DNA from: Pelecanus crispus | Taxonomy: Eukaryota; Chordata; Aves; Pelecaniformes; Pelecanidae | Length of the DNA stretch: 64,000 nt | Direction: 5' to 3' | Assembly: GCF_030463565.1 (NCBI RefSeq) | Contig: NC_134649.1 | Coordinates: 31,211,044 to 31,275,043, forward strand | In this document: in pieces, positions 54,401 to 64,000 of the stretch | How positions within the stretch are numbered: position 1 is the stretch's first letter | Layout of the letters: each line of letters starts with the position of its first letter | The notes under the pieces: model-generated | Databases searched by the model: none | The model's input: only the letters and a program-made list of their open reading frames with translations | What the model was told of the DNA's origin: nothing | Program-made: the position numbers and the translations under genes

Positions 54401-57400
54401 ACCCACCTCCCATCAGGAGAGCAGTGTCACCTTTCTGGATGAATCAGCAGCATCTGGGAGTGAAGGTTACAGCTTTTCCTGCTTGTGCTCCTGCTTTGGT
54501 CTGCTTGGCTGGCAGGGAGAGCAGGTCACTAGCTGGCTGTGAAATGTGCCTCAGGAGCCGAGTGAGCTTGCCAAGTGAGAGAAGTGTGGCTGCATGGAGG
54601 AGCTTGTCCATACTGCCTGTACTTTCAGGGCTCTGTCTCACAGCTGTCACAGGTGCCTGCAGTTTCCCAATGGAGACATCCACTCAGCGGGCTTCTGTAT
54701 CCCTGGGACTTGTGTGCAACAGAGGGACACATCTGTATGAGTGTTGCAGGCACTGCTTATGCTGATGGAGAGAAAGAGACTGGTTCTGTCTAGAGGTGAA
54801 GTCATGCTCTGTGCTGAGGTGTCAGAGCACGGGAGAGGCTGCTTCTTCCTCGGGGGAATTAGTCACTAGTTTATTCTGAGCTGAGGGATTCAAGGTTAGA
54901 TGAAAGGGAGCACTACAGCTTAAAAACACTCTTAGATTTAAAGAAGATAATCCTGGCTTCAAAACATCCCTGTGGGAAGACCATTTCAGCTTATTTTATT
55001 ACGACACTATTTATCCATCACACTGTGGATAATCACATCTTTCTTTGTATCCTCTTGGTGTAGGCTTTCTCAGAGCTTGGCAATACCTGAGATAACTTTT
55101 TGAGATTATCAAGTCTTAATAAAACCAAATGCAGCTTTCTTTACCTTAATGTTGTCTGCACAATTGCTTTTTATCCTGAAAGCAACAGTTGAGCTGTGTG
55201 TTGGTGTCAAGATAAAGATGTCATTTGGTCAATTTAGTTGATTTACACTAGTTCAGTCTAATTTACAGAACAAACCCATGTAGATCTCCCAAAGATGGTG
55301 GCAACATACTTTAGAAAAGCCCCTAAGCAAATGAAGTCACCTATCTCCACGTCTGATTTTAAGGTTTTTTTATTAGAAGTGTAACCGTCCTCCGTCTATT
55401 TTTATGCAAATTGCTATTGCTTATGATATTTCTTGGCATTGCAGGATATGAAATAATATTTCTTCTTTTTATGGCTTTGTTGTTGCTGATTTTTATAGCT
55501 TAAAGTTATGTAGATGCCCTTAAATTTCCTGTTTTTAATTTAGGATCCCCTGAGTTTTGCTTAGAGAAGCAAGAGGCCGATGTTCCTCAGGACAGTAAAT
55601 CTGGTTGAATGGCTGGCACAGAACCTGAAAGGCTGTGGCCGTCTATTCCAAAGATTTGAGTTCGTATGAGCTTTCAGCCTGTTCCCATTGAATTCCTACA
55701 AAGGACCAGCTTTCCTTCCAGCAGATTTATGCTGTGTTTGCTAGTGCTTGCCTTCCTTCAGCCAGTGTACTTGGAATAAAAACTAGCAAGGCTATTTTGC
55801 AATCAGGCCTGTGTGGTCAGATATGTCCTACCAAGGAGTAGTTCTTGGAGGGTTTCAAGGTTCAGTGAGATAAAGCCATCTGATGTCACATGGGTGATAG
55901 TTGTGCTCTGATTGTTCCTTCCACCTAACGCTTCTGTGGCTCTGTGAAAAGACTGAATGGCATAGATCTGGTTAATGAACTTAGAGCAGTCTGAGGAATG
56001 TCTTAGACATGGAGATGTTTCTGAGGTCTAAGCGTGGTGCTGACTGTTGCCTTTCTCCAAAGAGAAGCTGGACAAAACTGAACGGGAATTGTGTTCTCTC
56101 TGGCCAGGAGAAGATGCAGGATGTATATTGGCTGCTGCAAGTGTGCATCCGCACCATCGAGCATGGCGACAGGACGGGCTCACTTTTTGCTTTCATGCCA
56201 GAGTTCTACCTCAGCGTGGCTATGAACAGCTACAGCGCACTCAAGAACTACTTTAGCCCTGTAAACAGCATGGAGGAACTTCCAGGTAAGGGGATGGGGA
56301 GGCCTTGCTAATTCTGGCCTGATAAAGTCCAAAGCAACCCACATCCTTATGGTGAAGTAGTGGTAGTTGGGCATCATCCCTTCAGTGTCCTTTCCTGGTT
56401 GTGATGTGCTGCACCAGTATATTGTCTGTTGCTGTGGTGCAGGCGCTGAGTGCTGTTCCTTGAGTAGATATCCACTGGTGATCTGTGACCGTTGCTGAGC
56501 TTAAGCAGGGAGCCCATGCCTTTCCCAAAGTTGTCGCAGTGTTGGCTGTAGTGAAAATCACTGACAGTTACGGATTTTGTTTCCAAGGAGGCACTAGGAA
56601 TGGGCTGGGATGCTGGAAGATGTGATTGCCCTAGCAATGTGTGCCACTGCCTGCTGGTCTCTGGGTGGGGGAAAACATGCTGTGAGTGCAGGAATTGGGA
56701 TTGCTTTCAAATGTCCCTAGGATTTGGGTACATTTCTACGGAGATGACCACCCACTTGATGCCAAGAGTCTGTGTTTAGGTGGATTCCCTCTGTGCACGT
56801 TCTTTGCTTTTCCTGACTAAGTGATCCCAGCGAGCTCTTAGCAAATTGTTCTGTGCTTTCCAGAGCCCGCAAAAGAAAGAAGGGCTTCTGTTCCCACCAA
56901 CAAGACATAGCTAAAGTGTTCACATCCGTGAAGTGGGGGTCGTGCCTCCTGTTCAGGGAGCAGCAGAATTAAGTGGTAGCAGATTTCTTCAGGGCCTGCA
57001 GGCTGGACATGGCTTTTCTGCGTAGATCTAGGGTGTTATTTGTGTTGCTCAGCCTCTTCTGCACTAGGCTTCTCTCTCTTGACGTCCGATTCGGTTGCAT
57101 GGTTTTATCTTTCTCCAAGTAACTGGTTCAGACTCTGCAGACTGAGGCAAGCAGCTCTGTTGGAGATGAATGTGCTTTCCCAGCTGTCTGTTTTGACAAC
57201 TAGACAAAACTGCAAAGTTAGCTCTAGCAGGAATGAATCCCATGGCCTGTGCCATGTCACAGGAATGCTGGGACTGCAGGGCTGCCCATCAGGGCGTTGG
57301 CATGACTCTCGCTCCCTCCTCCTCTTTGCAGGCTATGAAGAGACCCTGATGCGCCTCGCTGCCATCCTGGCCAAGCATTTTGCTGACTCGAGGATTGTAG

Positions 57401-58470
57401 GCACAGGTAAAGCTGCACTCCTCTGCTTTGGGGTAATAATGTTGCAGTCTGGCCAGTCCCACTGCCGGTGGCTCACCAGACTTCTGTTGGGATCTACCTG
57501 CTGAATCTGTTGAGTGCTTCATGCTGCCACATACAAAGACAGGCTGGGAACTGCCCTTGTCCCATGTGTCCTGCTGATGCCAGCATTAGATACATGACCT
57601 AGGATACCCTTTTGAGAGCAGGACGTATGGCCCAACTACTTGCATCTCAAATCTGGGGTTAATTCTTAGCTGCCTGAGCAAAGGCATGCTCTCCCCATCG
57701 GCTGGGACAGCGAGCCTCTGTAAGTGCAGGTCAGTCCCTCCTTGTCTCTGGTGCTCAGGGGCTCCCTGGCATGCTGCGTGGCCTTGGGTGCCTGGCCTAG
57801 CCCCTTCTCATTCCTCCACAGACATCCGGGACTCCCTGATGCAGGCATTGGCCAGCTATGTCTGCTACCCCCACTCACTGCGTGCTGTAGAGAGGATCCC
57901 AGAAGAGCAGTAAGTGCTGCCCTGCCTGTTCCTGGGCAGCTGAGGCAGGGCTGGGGTGGTGGCAAGGCTGGATGGGGGAGCAGGCGGGCTGCCAAGCTGA
58001 GGGTGGGGGTCCGGAAGCTGCAGCATGGTGCTGGAGTTGGTTTGGGGAGCCTCCTGTCACCCTTATACCAGTGGCTTTGCTCTGTCGCAGCTCCGTGGGT
58101 CCTACCATGGGTCCTGTTTAACCCCTGTCCACAAACCCTTTGTGGCTGACCTGTCTTTCATCTGGCAGGCGGATCTCCATGATGAAGAACCTTCTGGCTC
58201 CCTATGAGCAGCGACCCTGGGCACAAACCAACTGGATCCTCGTCAGGCTGTGGCGGGTGAGCATCCTGTGTCCCTGCCCCTCTCACCATCTGGGGCTGGC
58301 TGGACACTGAGCATTTCACTTGCCAGTAGTAGCAAAACCCAACTGTTTTCCAGCCTCTAAGATCTTTCCGTATCTCTTTTACCAGGGCTGTGGCTTTGGG
58401 TACAGATACACACGGCTCCCACACTTGCTGAAAACCAAGCCTGAGGATGCCAGCCTCCCCAGCCTGCAGA
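33415..58470 (+). CDS. RNF123: RNF123 (KPC1) E3 ubiquitin ligase, coding exons 2-31, C-terminus outside window
   Basis: Coding exons: 33415-33496, 34551-34635, 37218-37297, 38132-38229, 39416-39470, 39806-39891, 40646-40732, 41258-41325, 42222-42347, 43077-43191, 44022-44126, 44258-44383, 45605-45697, 45892-45965, 46442-46559, 47024-47123, 47594-47655, 47745-47816, 48504-48624, 49433-49534, 50708-50814, 51357-51555, 52158-52303, 52495-52578, 53223-53330, 56108-56285, 57332-57406, 57822-57909, 58169-58256, 58386-58470. Phases agree throughout (1,004 codons plus one base; the mammalian protein has about 1,314). Landmarks: start [22 protein letters not shown]30.2 at about residues 84-265 ([14 protein letters not shown]..., [16 protein letters not shown]), [61 protein letters not shown]123 with UBAC1 ubiquitinates p27Kip1 and p105 NF-kB in the cytoplasm. 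The C-terminal RING is not seen. No break was found. Confidence 0.96.
35453..35472. repeat. (GGCA)n microsatellite in an RNF123 intron
   Basis: Four to five GGCA units follow a G8 run. Probably length-variable. Confidence 0.75.
35930..36780 (+). mobile_element. Old CR1-type LINE remnant in RNF123 intron 3
   Basis: Plus-strand sequence recalls the CR1 reverse-transcriptase 3' part: 'ggtctctcacgacagtc', 'gaaactcagtgtagggaaatg', then a stretch equivalent to the 'ctggtctcaccaactcc' region. It is strongly diverged and the ends are approximate. Confidence 0.5.
42348..43076 (+). other. RNF123: U12-type AT-AC intron of RNF123
   Basis: The intron begins ATATCCTTT, the U12 AT-AC donor consensus, and ends GCCTAC. 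A branch site TCCCTTAAC (8 of 9 to TTCCTTAAC) lies about 11 bases before the end. Splicing here joins CTC CG to T TAT CCA GTG and gives [14 protein letters not shown], which matches mammalian RNF123. Using the nearby GT and AG instead would insert an extra residue. Confidence 0.85.
45966..46441 (+). other. RNF123: Second U12-type intron of RNF123 (GT-AG)
   Basis: The donor is GTATCCTTT, identical to the U12 GT-AG consensus. A branch-like TGCTTTAAC (7 of 9) sits about 11 bases from the acceptor CCCCAG. The join gives [20 protein letters not shown] as in mammals. Confidence 0.8.
53331..56107 (+). other. RNF123: Largest internal RNF123 intron after exon 5 region, no exon seen
   Basis: Nearly 2.8 kb between the exons ending ...NVTIYSK and starting [10 protein letters not shown]. 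The 54800-55600 part is AT-rich. I recognise no repeat family, RNA gene or alternative exon. Confidence 0.5.
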
Positions 58471-61400
58471 GTGAGTTGGCCAGGGGATTGACAGTCAGGA
58501 TTATGATGGGTGGTGAGGGAGGACTGGCCTCTTCCCTAGCAGCTGTCCCTACTGTGGGCTAGGCCAGCTGGTGAGATGGCTGCTGAAGTAGGGGGATCCT
58601 GGCCAAATATCGAGGCCTGACCTTTGCAGCCAGCATTGCCTTTCCTGGACATCCCCAGTCTCTCTGCACTGGCTGGTGACTCCTTTGCCTGCTGGATGGT
58701 GGGTTAGATCCATCACAAGGAGGGATTCTGCCCTTCAAGGGAGAGGAGAGAGGCCCAGAGCTTCATCCTTACCAGAGCTTTACCCCAAAATGTAAGCCTG
58801 GGAGAAGACTGATGTCCGCATTGAGCAGCTGCTGTGGGGAAGAGTTGGCGAGTATGCCAAGTGGTAGGAACCCCATGAGAGGGAGTGGGTGCCCATGGAG
58901 GCAGGGCACTGGAGAAGTGTGGAAACAGGGAGTGTTTTAACCAGGCATCTCTCTCAGAGCCTGGCAGAGCCTGTCCTGCCTTTGGCACAGCAGTTTGGTT
59001 CTCAGCACTGTCGCCAAAATAGGGGTTTCTTGGCTCTGTTGCAGCTGAGAAAGACATGGGGAGGAGAAGGTACCTTCCTTGAGCTAAAGAACATGTCCCT
59101 GGCTTCACCCTTGCAGAGTCTGGGCCTGTCTGGATACATTCCTGACCCCTCTCTGCTGTGGAAAATGCTTTGTGCCAGACCTTGCTCCTGGAGAGTTGCC
59201 TGTGGATGGGGGGCAGAGGGTGCTGCAGCCTGACATGGGCAAGTGGTGTGTGGAGGTGTGAGCTAATCCCCATCCAGTGGGGAGAGCTGCCTGTTTGTTT
59301 TAACGGCACTCTTGTTCTCTTTCTCTCTCCTGCCCATTGGGTGCCCAGGAGATCTCTCTGTTGCTAGTTTCCAGAGTAAGTTTTTTGTGTGACCCTCTCT
59401 TGTCTGGTGAAGTAGCTTTAGAGAGCTCCCTCCTTTCCCTCTGCTGTCCAGAGAGACCCTTCTTTGAGGGGTGGAAGGCTTCACACAATGATCAGTTTTC
59501 TCAGCTACATCCCAGGGAGATGCCAGCGGGACCGGTGCCCACATGGCAGTCTCTGAGGATGCATCACGGACCGGCTTTTGCACCTGTTTTATCAGGGTCA
59601 CCTCTGGGGTCAGAGCCCTGCCACAGCCCTCTCATCCTTGGAGAATGATGGGGAAGCCCTGGTACACATGCAGGAGGGACCTCGTGACTGTCCCCTTGCC
59701 CTCCTACCTCACAAGCAAGCCTCTGAGTGGCTGCCACCAGTCCCGTGAGGCGGTGACCAAGCTCCCCCCTTCCCGGGGAGCTCTGAGGCTGGAGCAAAGT
59801 TCCTCAGTTTTCAAGGCCTCTTTCCTTCCATCTCCAGATGGCTCCGCAAAGTCTGAGCCTGGAGTGGGCTGGGCTGGCTACTGGGGACTTGCTCCTGGGA
59901 TTGCTATTTTAAGGCGCAACCAAATCAATAAGGAATGCTGATTTCATTGAAGAGGGACGTGGGACTCAGAGGTGTCCTTGAGATGTTGTCCGGGGAAGGA
60001 GGAGGAGACAACACCGCTGCCTTCCCGCCCATCAGTCTTCACCTTGTTGCAATTTAGCATTGGCAGGGGCAACGGGACCAACTGCTGAGCTAAGAGAAAT
60101 CCCTGTTTGGGTCTGCTTCTGCAGCCCAGTCTGAAGGGAGCTTGGGCAAATGCCTCTTCTCTGGTGTTCCAGCCTTGTCCTGCTTTGGGGATGCTTCCTT
60201 GGGGGACTCTGCACAGGTGGCAAGGGTGGGCTTGTGATGTCTCGCAATATCCATGGAACACACAGAGCACAGACCACCTGGTCTCCTACTCTGCTTTTTG
60301 CCAGTGCTCACCAATGGTGAGTAATGAGATGGCTGCCTGGGTTAGCCTGGGGAGAGGCTCAGAAAGGCCATGTATGTTCCTGCCTGCTCCCTGAGTTGTT
60401 CCTGAACCATGCTGGCACCAAACAGTTCTTGTGCAGGCAGGGCTCTGCCTCCAGTTGGCTCCTGAGAGCAGATGGGGGCTGTTCAGACGCGGGGGCAGTT
60501 CTGGTCCGCAGCTGCTGTAGGAACTTGTTTTGCTTTCATCGTGGCTTGTAGGCAAGGCCAGGTGCTGTTACGGCAGGCACACGGTGAGCAGCAGTAGTGG
60601 CCCTGTGCCAGGCCCAGTCTGTCTTGCTTTTACCAAGCTGTAGGGTGGCTTCAGGTTGCAGCACAAAGCTCCTGTGCCCCAGGCCTTCCGCCCACACATC
60701 CATCAGTGGAGGGTAGGTGGGTGGGACCGTGAGATTATCTAGCTGAGCTGTTGTGCAGTGTGGGACAGAGAATTCACCCACGTCCTCTTCCCAAGTCCAG
60801 CAAATTGCCTAAACTATAGAGGTCTTTCAGGAAGTAATCCTGTCTCTATCTGACAACAGCAAAAGCATTAGCTGGTGGCAGTTGAACTGTCCAAGTCCTT
60901 CTGATGGTGGTTCCTCACCCTCAGAAATAAATCCATCACTTTTTCCTCTTGTGAATGTAGCTAACCTCATCTTCTGTCTTCCACTGCTGCTGCTCTGCCT
61001 TTCTCTGCTGGGTTAAACTCTGTGCATTACAACATTTTATTCTTCAAAAGTGCTTGTGTACCAGGGTAAACACCCTTCTTGGTCCTTTTTAGTGGTGAAA
61101 AGAAAATGTAGCCTCTGTGTCATATTCCGGAAAGGGTTTTGTTTTTCTGTGAGCCCTGTTGTTCACCCTTTCCATGTTTTTAGCAGCCCCAGAGTTGCCA
61201 GTGTCATGCTGGCTAGAATGGCTCCTTGATCTGCTGGTCACAGAGCCAAAACGTGCATTAGCCTGTTCACCAGCACTTTGCTCTGGAGGCATGCGCGAGT
61301 CCCAGGCGTGTGCTGGGGCATCCTGATGCCTTGCACTCAACCTTATTGATCTCTCATCCCCTGAATGCAGCTTCCTTTCCTTCTGCCTCACCCTGCAACA

Positions 61401-62454
61401 TTCCCTTTGGTCCTCTCTAAATACATCTTTGAATGGGTGCAGTTTACCAGTGACATGGATCGCTGCATCCCCAGCTTACCTCTTTCACTGCTGTTTCATC
61501 AGTCCAACAGCCACAGCCACTGAGTGGCAGCTGTGTCACACTTACATTTGGATCCTTTCGAAAACTCAGCGTTGGGTGGAACTGCTTTGCTTCTGAATCT
61601 GGTCCATTTTGGGCTTTCCTCCTCTGTGCTCCCAGCTCTACTGTAAATGCTGCAGCATCCAGAGCCCCCGTTGGGCTGCTGACCAAGAAGTCTCACAAAT
61701 AGCCCTGTTATAAATCTTCCTGGGTCATTAGCAAACTATAAAGTACATAATTATCTTCCTGTGATGAAAGTACATGGCCCTGCTTCTTTACAATTATCTA
61801 GTAGGAGCACTTACTGAAGGCTTCCATTTTGCCTGCTTTATTAATTTTTAACTCTGTCTATTAATGGGCCTCTGCTACTGTTAGACTTTCTCCCATTACT
61901 ACTGTTTTTAAATAGTTCTGCTAGAATTTTTTCCTATAGTTGAAGAAACTTTGCATGTAGCATTGTTATTCATGGATGTTTCTTTTATGTCTTCTCCTTC
62001 TATTACTGCTTTTCTCCTTGTTTTCATCAACCGCTGCCTATGTTTGATTATGTTCACTTTACCTTTTACATTTTAACTTATGTCTTTGTTTCATGCTGGC
62101 CTCAGTGAACCTTTTAATCCAAGTGCTTGCTGTAGCACCGGGGCTTTCTGACCACCTAAGAATCTTCTTAAAGAACTCGGTGTTTTTATTCGCTATTTCC
62201 CACCCACCTAGATTTTTTTTTTTCCCTCTGACTATTTTGCTTATATTTTTGCAGGGAAGTTTCTGTTGTGAGAATATTGGGTATATCTGTAACTGCTTGG
62301 GGCCACGCTCTGTTCCCCACATTAAGTGTACTGAGCTCATAATTTTTGGCCTTGGAAAACCACTGATTTCTGTTCCAATGACTGATCTTTATCTGTCATA
62401 ATGAAAGCTAAGCCAAGACTGAGTGGCTTTTGTATTAGGGAGTTACAAGTTCCC
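58471..62454 (+). other. RNF123: RNF123 intron continuing to the window end, first part
   Basis: It starts with donor GTGAGT after the exon ending ...EDASLPSLQ. The following mammalian exon (KPCPSTLLQQHM...) is not found anywhere to 64000. ORFs of 100-200 codons here carry no known motif. Confidence 0.5.
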
Positions 62455-62655
62455 CATAAGACTTGTGCTCTAGACCCTTCAGCAGCTTCATTGCCCTTCT
62501 TTGGGCACTCTCCAGCACCTCACAGTCTTTCTTGCAGTGAGGGGCCCAAAACTGAACACAGTATTCAAGGTGCGGCCTCACCAGTGCCAAGTACAGGGGG
62601 ACGATCACTTCCCTCGTCCTGCTGGCCACACTATTTCTGATACAAGAAGCCTCTT
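62455..62655 (-). mobile_element. CR1 LINE fragment (ORF2 C-terminal part)
   Basis: The minus strand reads [38 protein letters not shown] and [17 protein letters not shown], directly matching CR1 ORF2. Moderately diverged, truncated at both ends. Confidence 0.85.
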
Positions 62656-63389
62656 GGGAGCAACAAAAGTCAAGGAAGTCCACTGTTTCCAGGTGTTAGC
62701 TTAAAACCTTAAAAAAACCTACATAACTGTGGAGAAGTTTGACAGGAGGCACCCCTTTTTAATGCTTTTATAGACTGGCACAGTCTTTGCCAGCAGCAGG
62801 GAAAGCATTTAAGAACCTAGAATTGGAGGTTTGGAGCAATTTCACACCACTTATTGGATAAAGACCATGAGGAAATAGTCACTGGCTAAAAATCAGGATA
62901 AAGCAAGTTATTACTAGCATAAGACCGTCCTTCAAAAAGCCAAAGCTGCCTTCAAATGAGGTAGACTTTTGCTGGACAATTCATTTTGAGATCTGTTCTG
63001 ACTTGAAATGTTGGCCGAAGAGGCTTTGGCGACGGACCAACAGGACAACCTGCAAAGCTCATCTGTGAGGAGTGGTGATCCTTGCCTAGAACTGCTTCAG
63101 TACTTGAAGGCTGGAAGGGGGCTAATATGTCAGCAGTTTTAGTAAGCACTTTTTACACGTTGAGGGGAGGCTGGGGAAAAGAAGACACAAAAAAACTTAA
63201 CCCTACAAAAGGATCTTCCAATTCTGAATGACTGGGAGAGAAAATGTAGACAGGATTCAGCATCACCAGATGTAGAGTGGTGAACGTGCAGGGAAAACGT
63301 GGTTAAAAATCAGTGGTCTGCAAGCTGAGCATAGCCCTTAGAGACAAGATTGCAGGGTGGGCTCCCTGGGACCTGTCTATGCACGCTTC

Positions 63390-63860
63390 TGAGAAAAGAG
63401 CCACGGTATTTCAGGTGTGACCTCCCCAGGGCCAAGCAGAGGGGTGATAACTCCCCTTGATCTGCTGAGCACATCCTCCTACCATCGCCCACCTCTTGGT
63501 TGTAGCAAGAGCCCTCACCTGTTCATGCTGGTATCCTACAAACCCCCTTTAACAGTGCCCAGACTGTTGTTTCCCAGCCAGGACTGATATTTGGGGTCAT
63601 TCTTCCCCAGATGCAGAAATTTCCTTGTGTTGTCTCAGGTTTTTTGTCCCAGTCCTCAAGTTTCTTAGGGTGCCTCTAGCACATCAGACAAAGGCCCTTG
63701 TTTAGTGTCATCTGCAAATTTGGTAAGAGTGTGCTGTGCCCCATTGTCCATCACTGACAGAGAAGACAAGGTGGACTCCAGTGTTGACTCCTGGGCTTCT
63801 CCACTTTTTCCTTGCAACCAGCAAGTTCCTGAGGATCTTGAACTGTAACTCTTACAAAAG
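63390..63860 (-). mobile_element. Old CR1 LINE fragment
   Basis: Plus-strand phrases such as 'tatttcaggtgtgacctcccc' and 'gtgtcatctgcaaatttgg' are degraded forms of the inverted CR1 ORF2 sequence seen in order at 19530-19925. It is highly diverged, with an unrelated-looking gap near 63500-63570. Confidence 0.65.
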
Positions 63861-64000
63861 GGTTATCCTTGAACTGTCATCCTAGTGTAATCTTTTGGAA
63901 AATATCAGCTTGGTGCCCAGTCAAAGGAACAAATTACACAACAGCAATTATGAGGAAAGGAAAACAGAACAAAAAGCAAAACCACATTATGCCTTTGTGC

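Noticed and set aside
1-64000. CRISPR arrays, bacterial operons, rRNA or tRNA genes
   Set aside because: None seen. The sequence is vertebrate nuclear DNA, and the regular repeats are the coding 66-bp array, microsatellites and CR1/LTR elements.

Overview
The window is vertebrate nuclear DNA and almost certainly avian. CR1 LINEs (one nearly full length, several fragments) and an avian ERVL-type solo LTR dominate the repeats. Introns are short, there are several CpG islands, and the recognisable genes are vertebrate ones. A Neoavian bird is likely; I cannot name the species.

Layout. (1) 1-7.6 kb: LTR pieces, a CpG island with a CRE near 1 kb, and on the minus strand the first two coding exons of a Shisa-family gene (best match SHISA5). 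Its promoter island is near 5 kb. CR1 and LTR-like debris follow. (2) 7.6-30.5 kb: a segmental-duplication cluster of PHF7-like genes (PHD finger protein 7, a nuclear ePHD/RING protein of the male germ line). Copies A (+), B (+) and C (-) keep complete reading frames of 707, 496 and 726 codons across nine coding exons. Copy D (+) has lost its first exons. A and C lie in inverted orientation around B. C is a mosaic: its 5' half resembles B and its 3' half resembles A. A near full-length CR1 sits inside the C-side arm, and the A-side arm preserves the matching empty site. All copies end in a Ser/Pro-rich tail built from 66-bp repeats and Arg-rich modules, and in all four AATAAA overlaps the stop codon. 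(3) 30.5-64 kb: RNF123 (KPC1 ubiquitin ligase) on the plus strand, with a CpG promoter about 0.2-0.4 kb beyond copy D. One non-coding exon and 30 coding exons (1,004 codons, including the SPRY domain) are readable to 58,470. The C-terminal RING exons are not in the window. Two RNF123 introns are U12-type, one of them AT-AC.

The intact genes encode chromatin/ubiquitin factors (PHF7-like) and a cytoplasmic E3 ligase (RNF123). I see no evidence that they form one pathway. The notable biology is the recent, structurally complex amplification of the PHF7-like genes beside RNF123: inverted arms, a hybrid copy, an intron present in two copies and absent from two, a palindrome in the promoter, and an expandable coding repeat.
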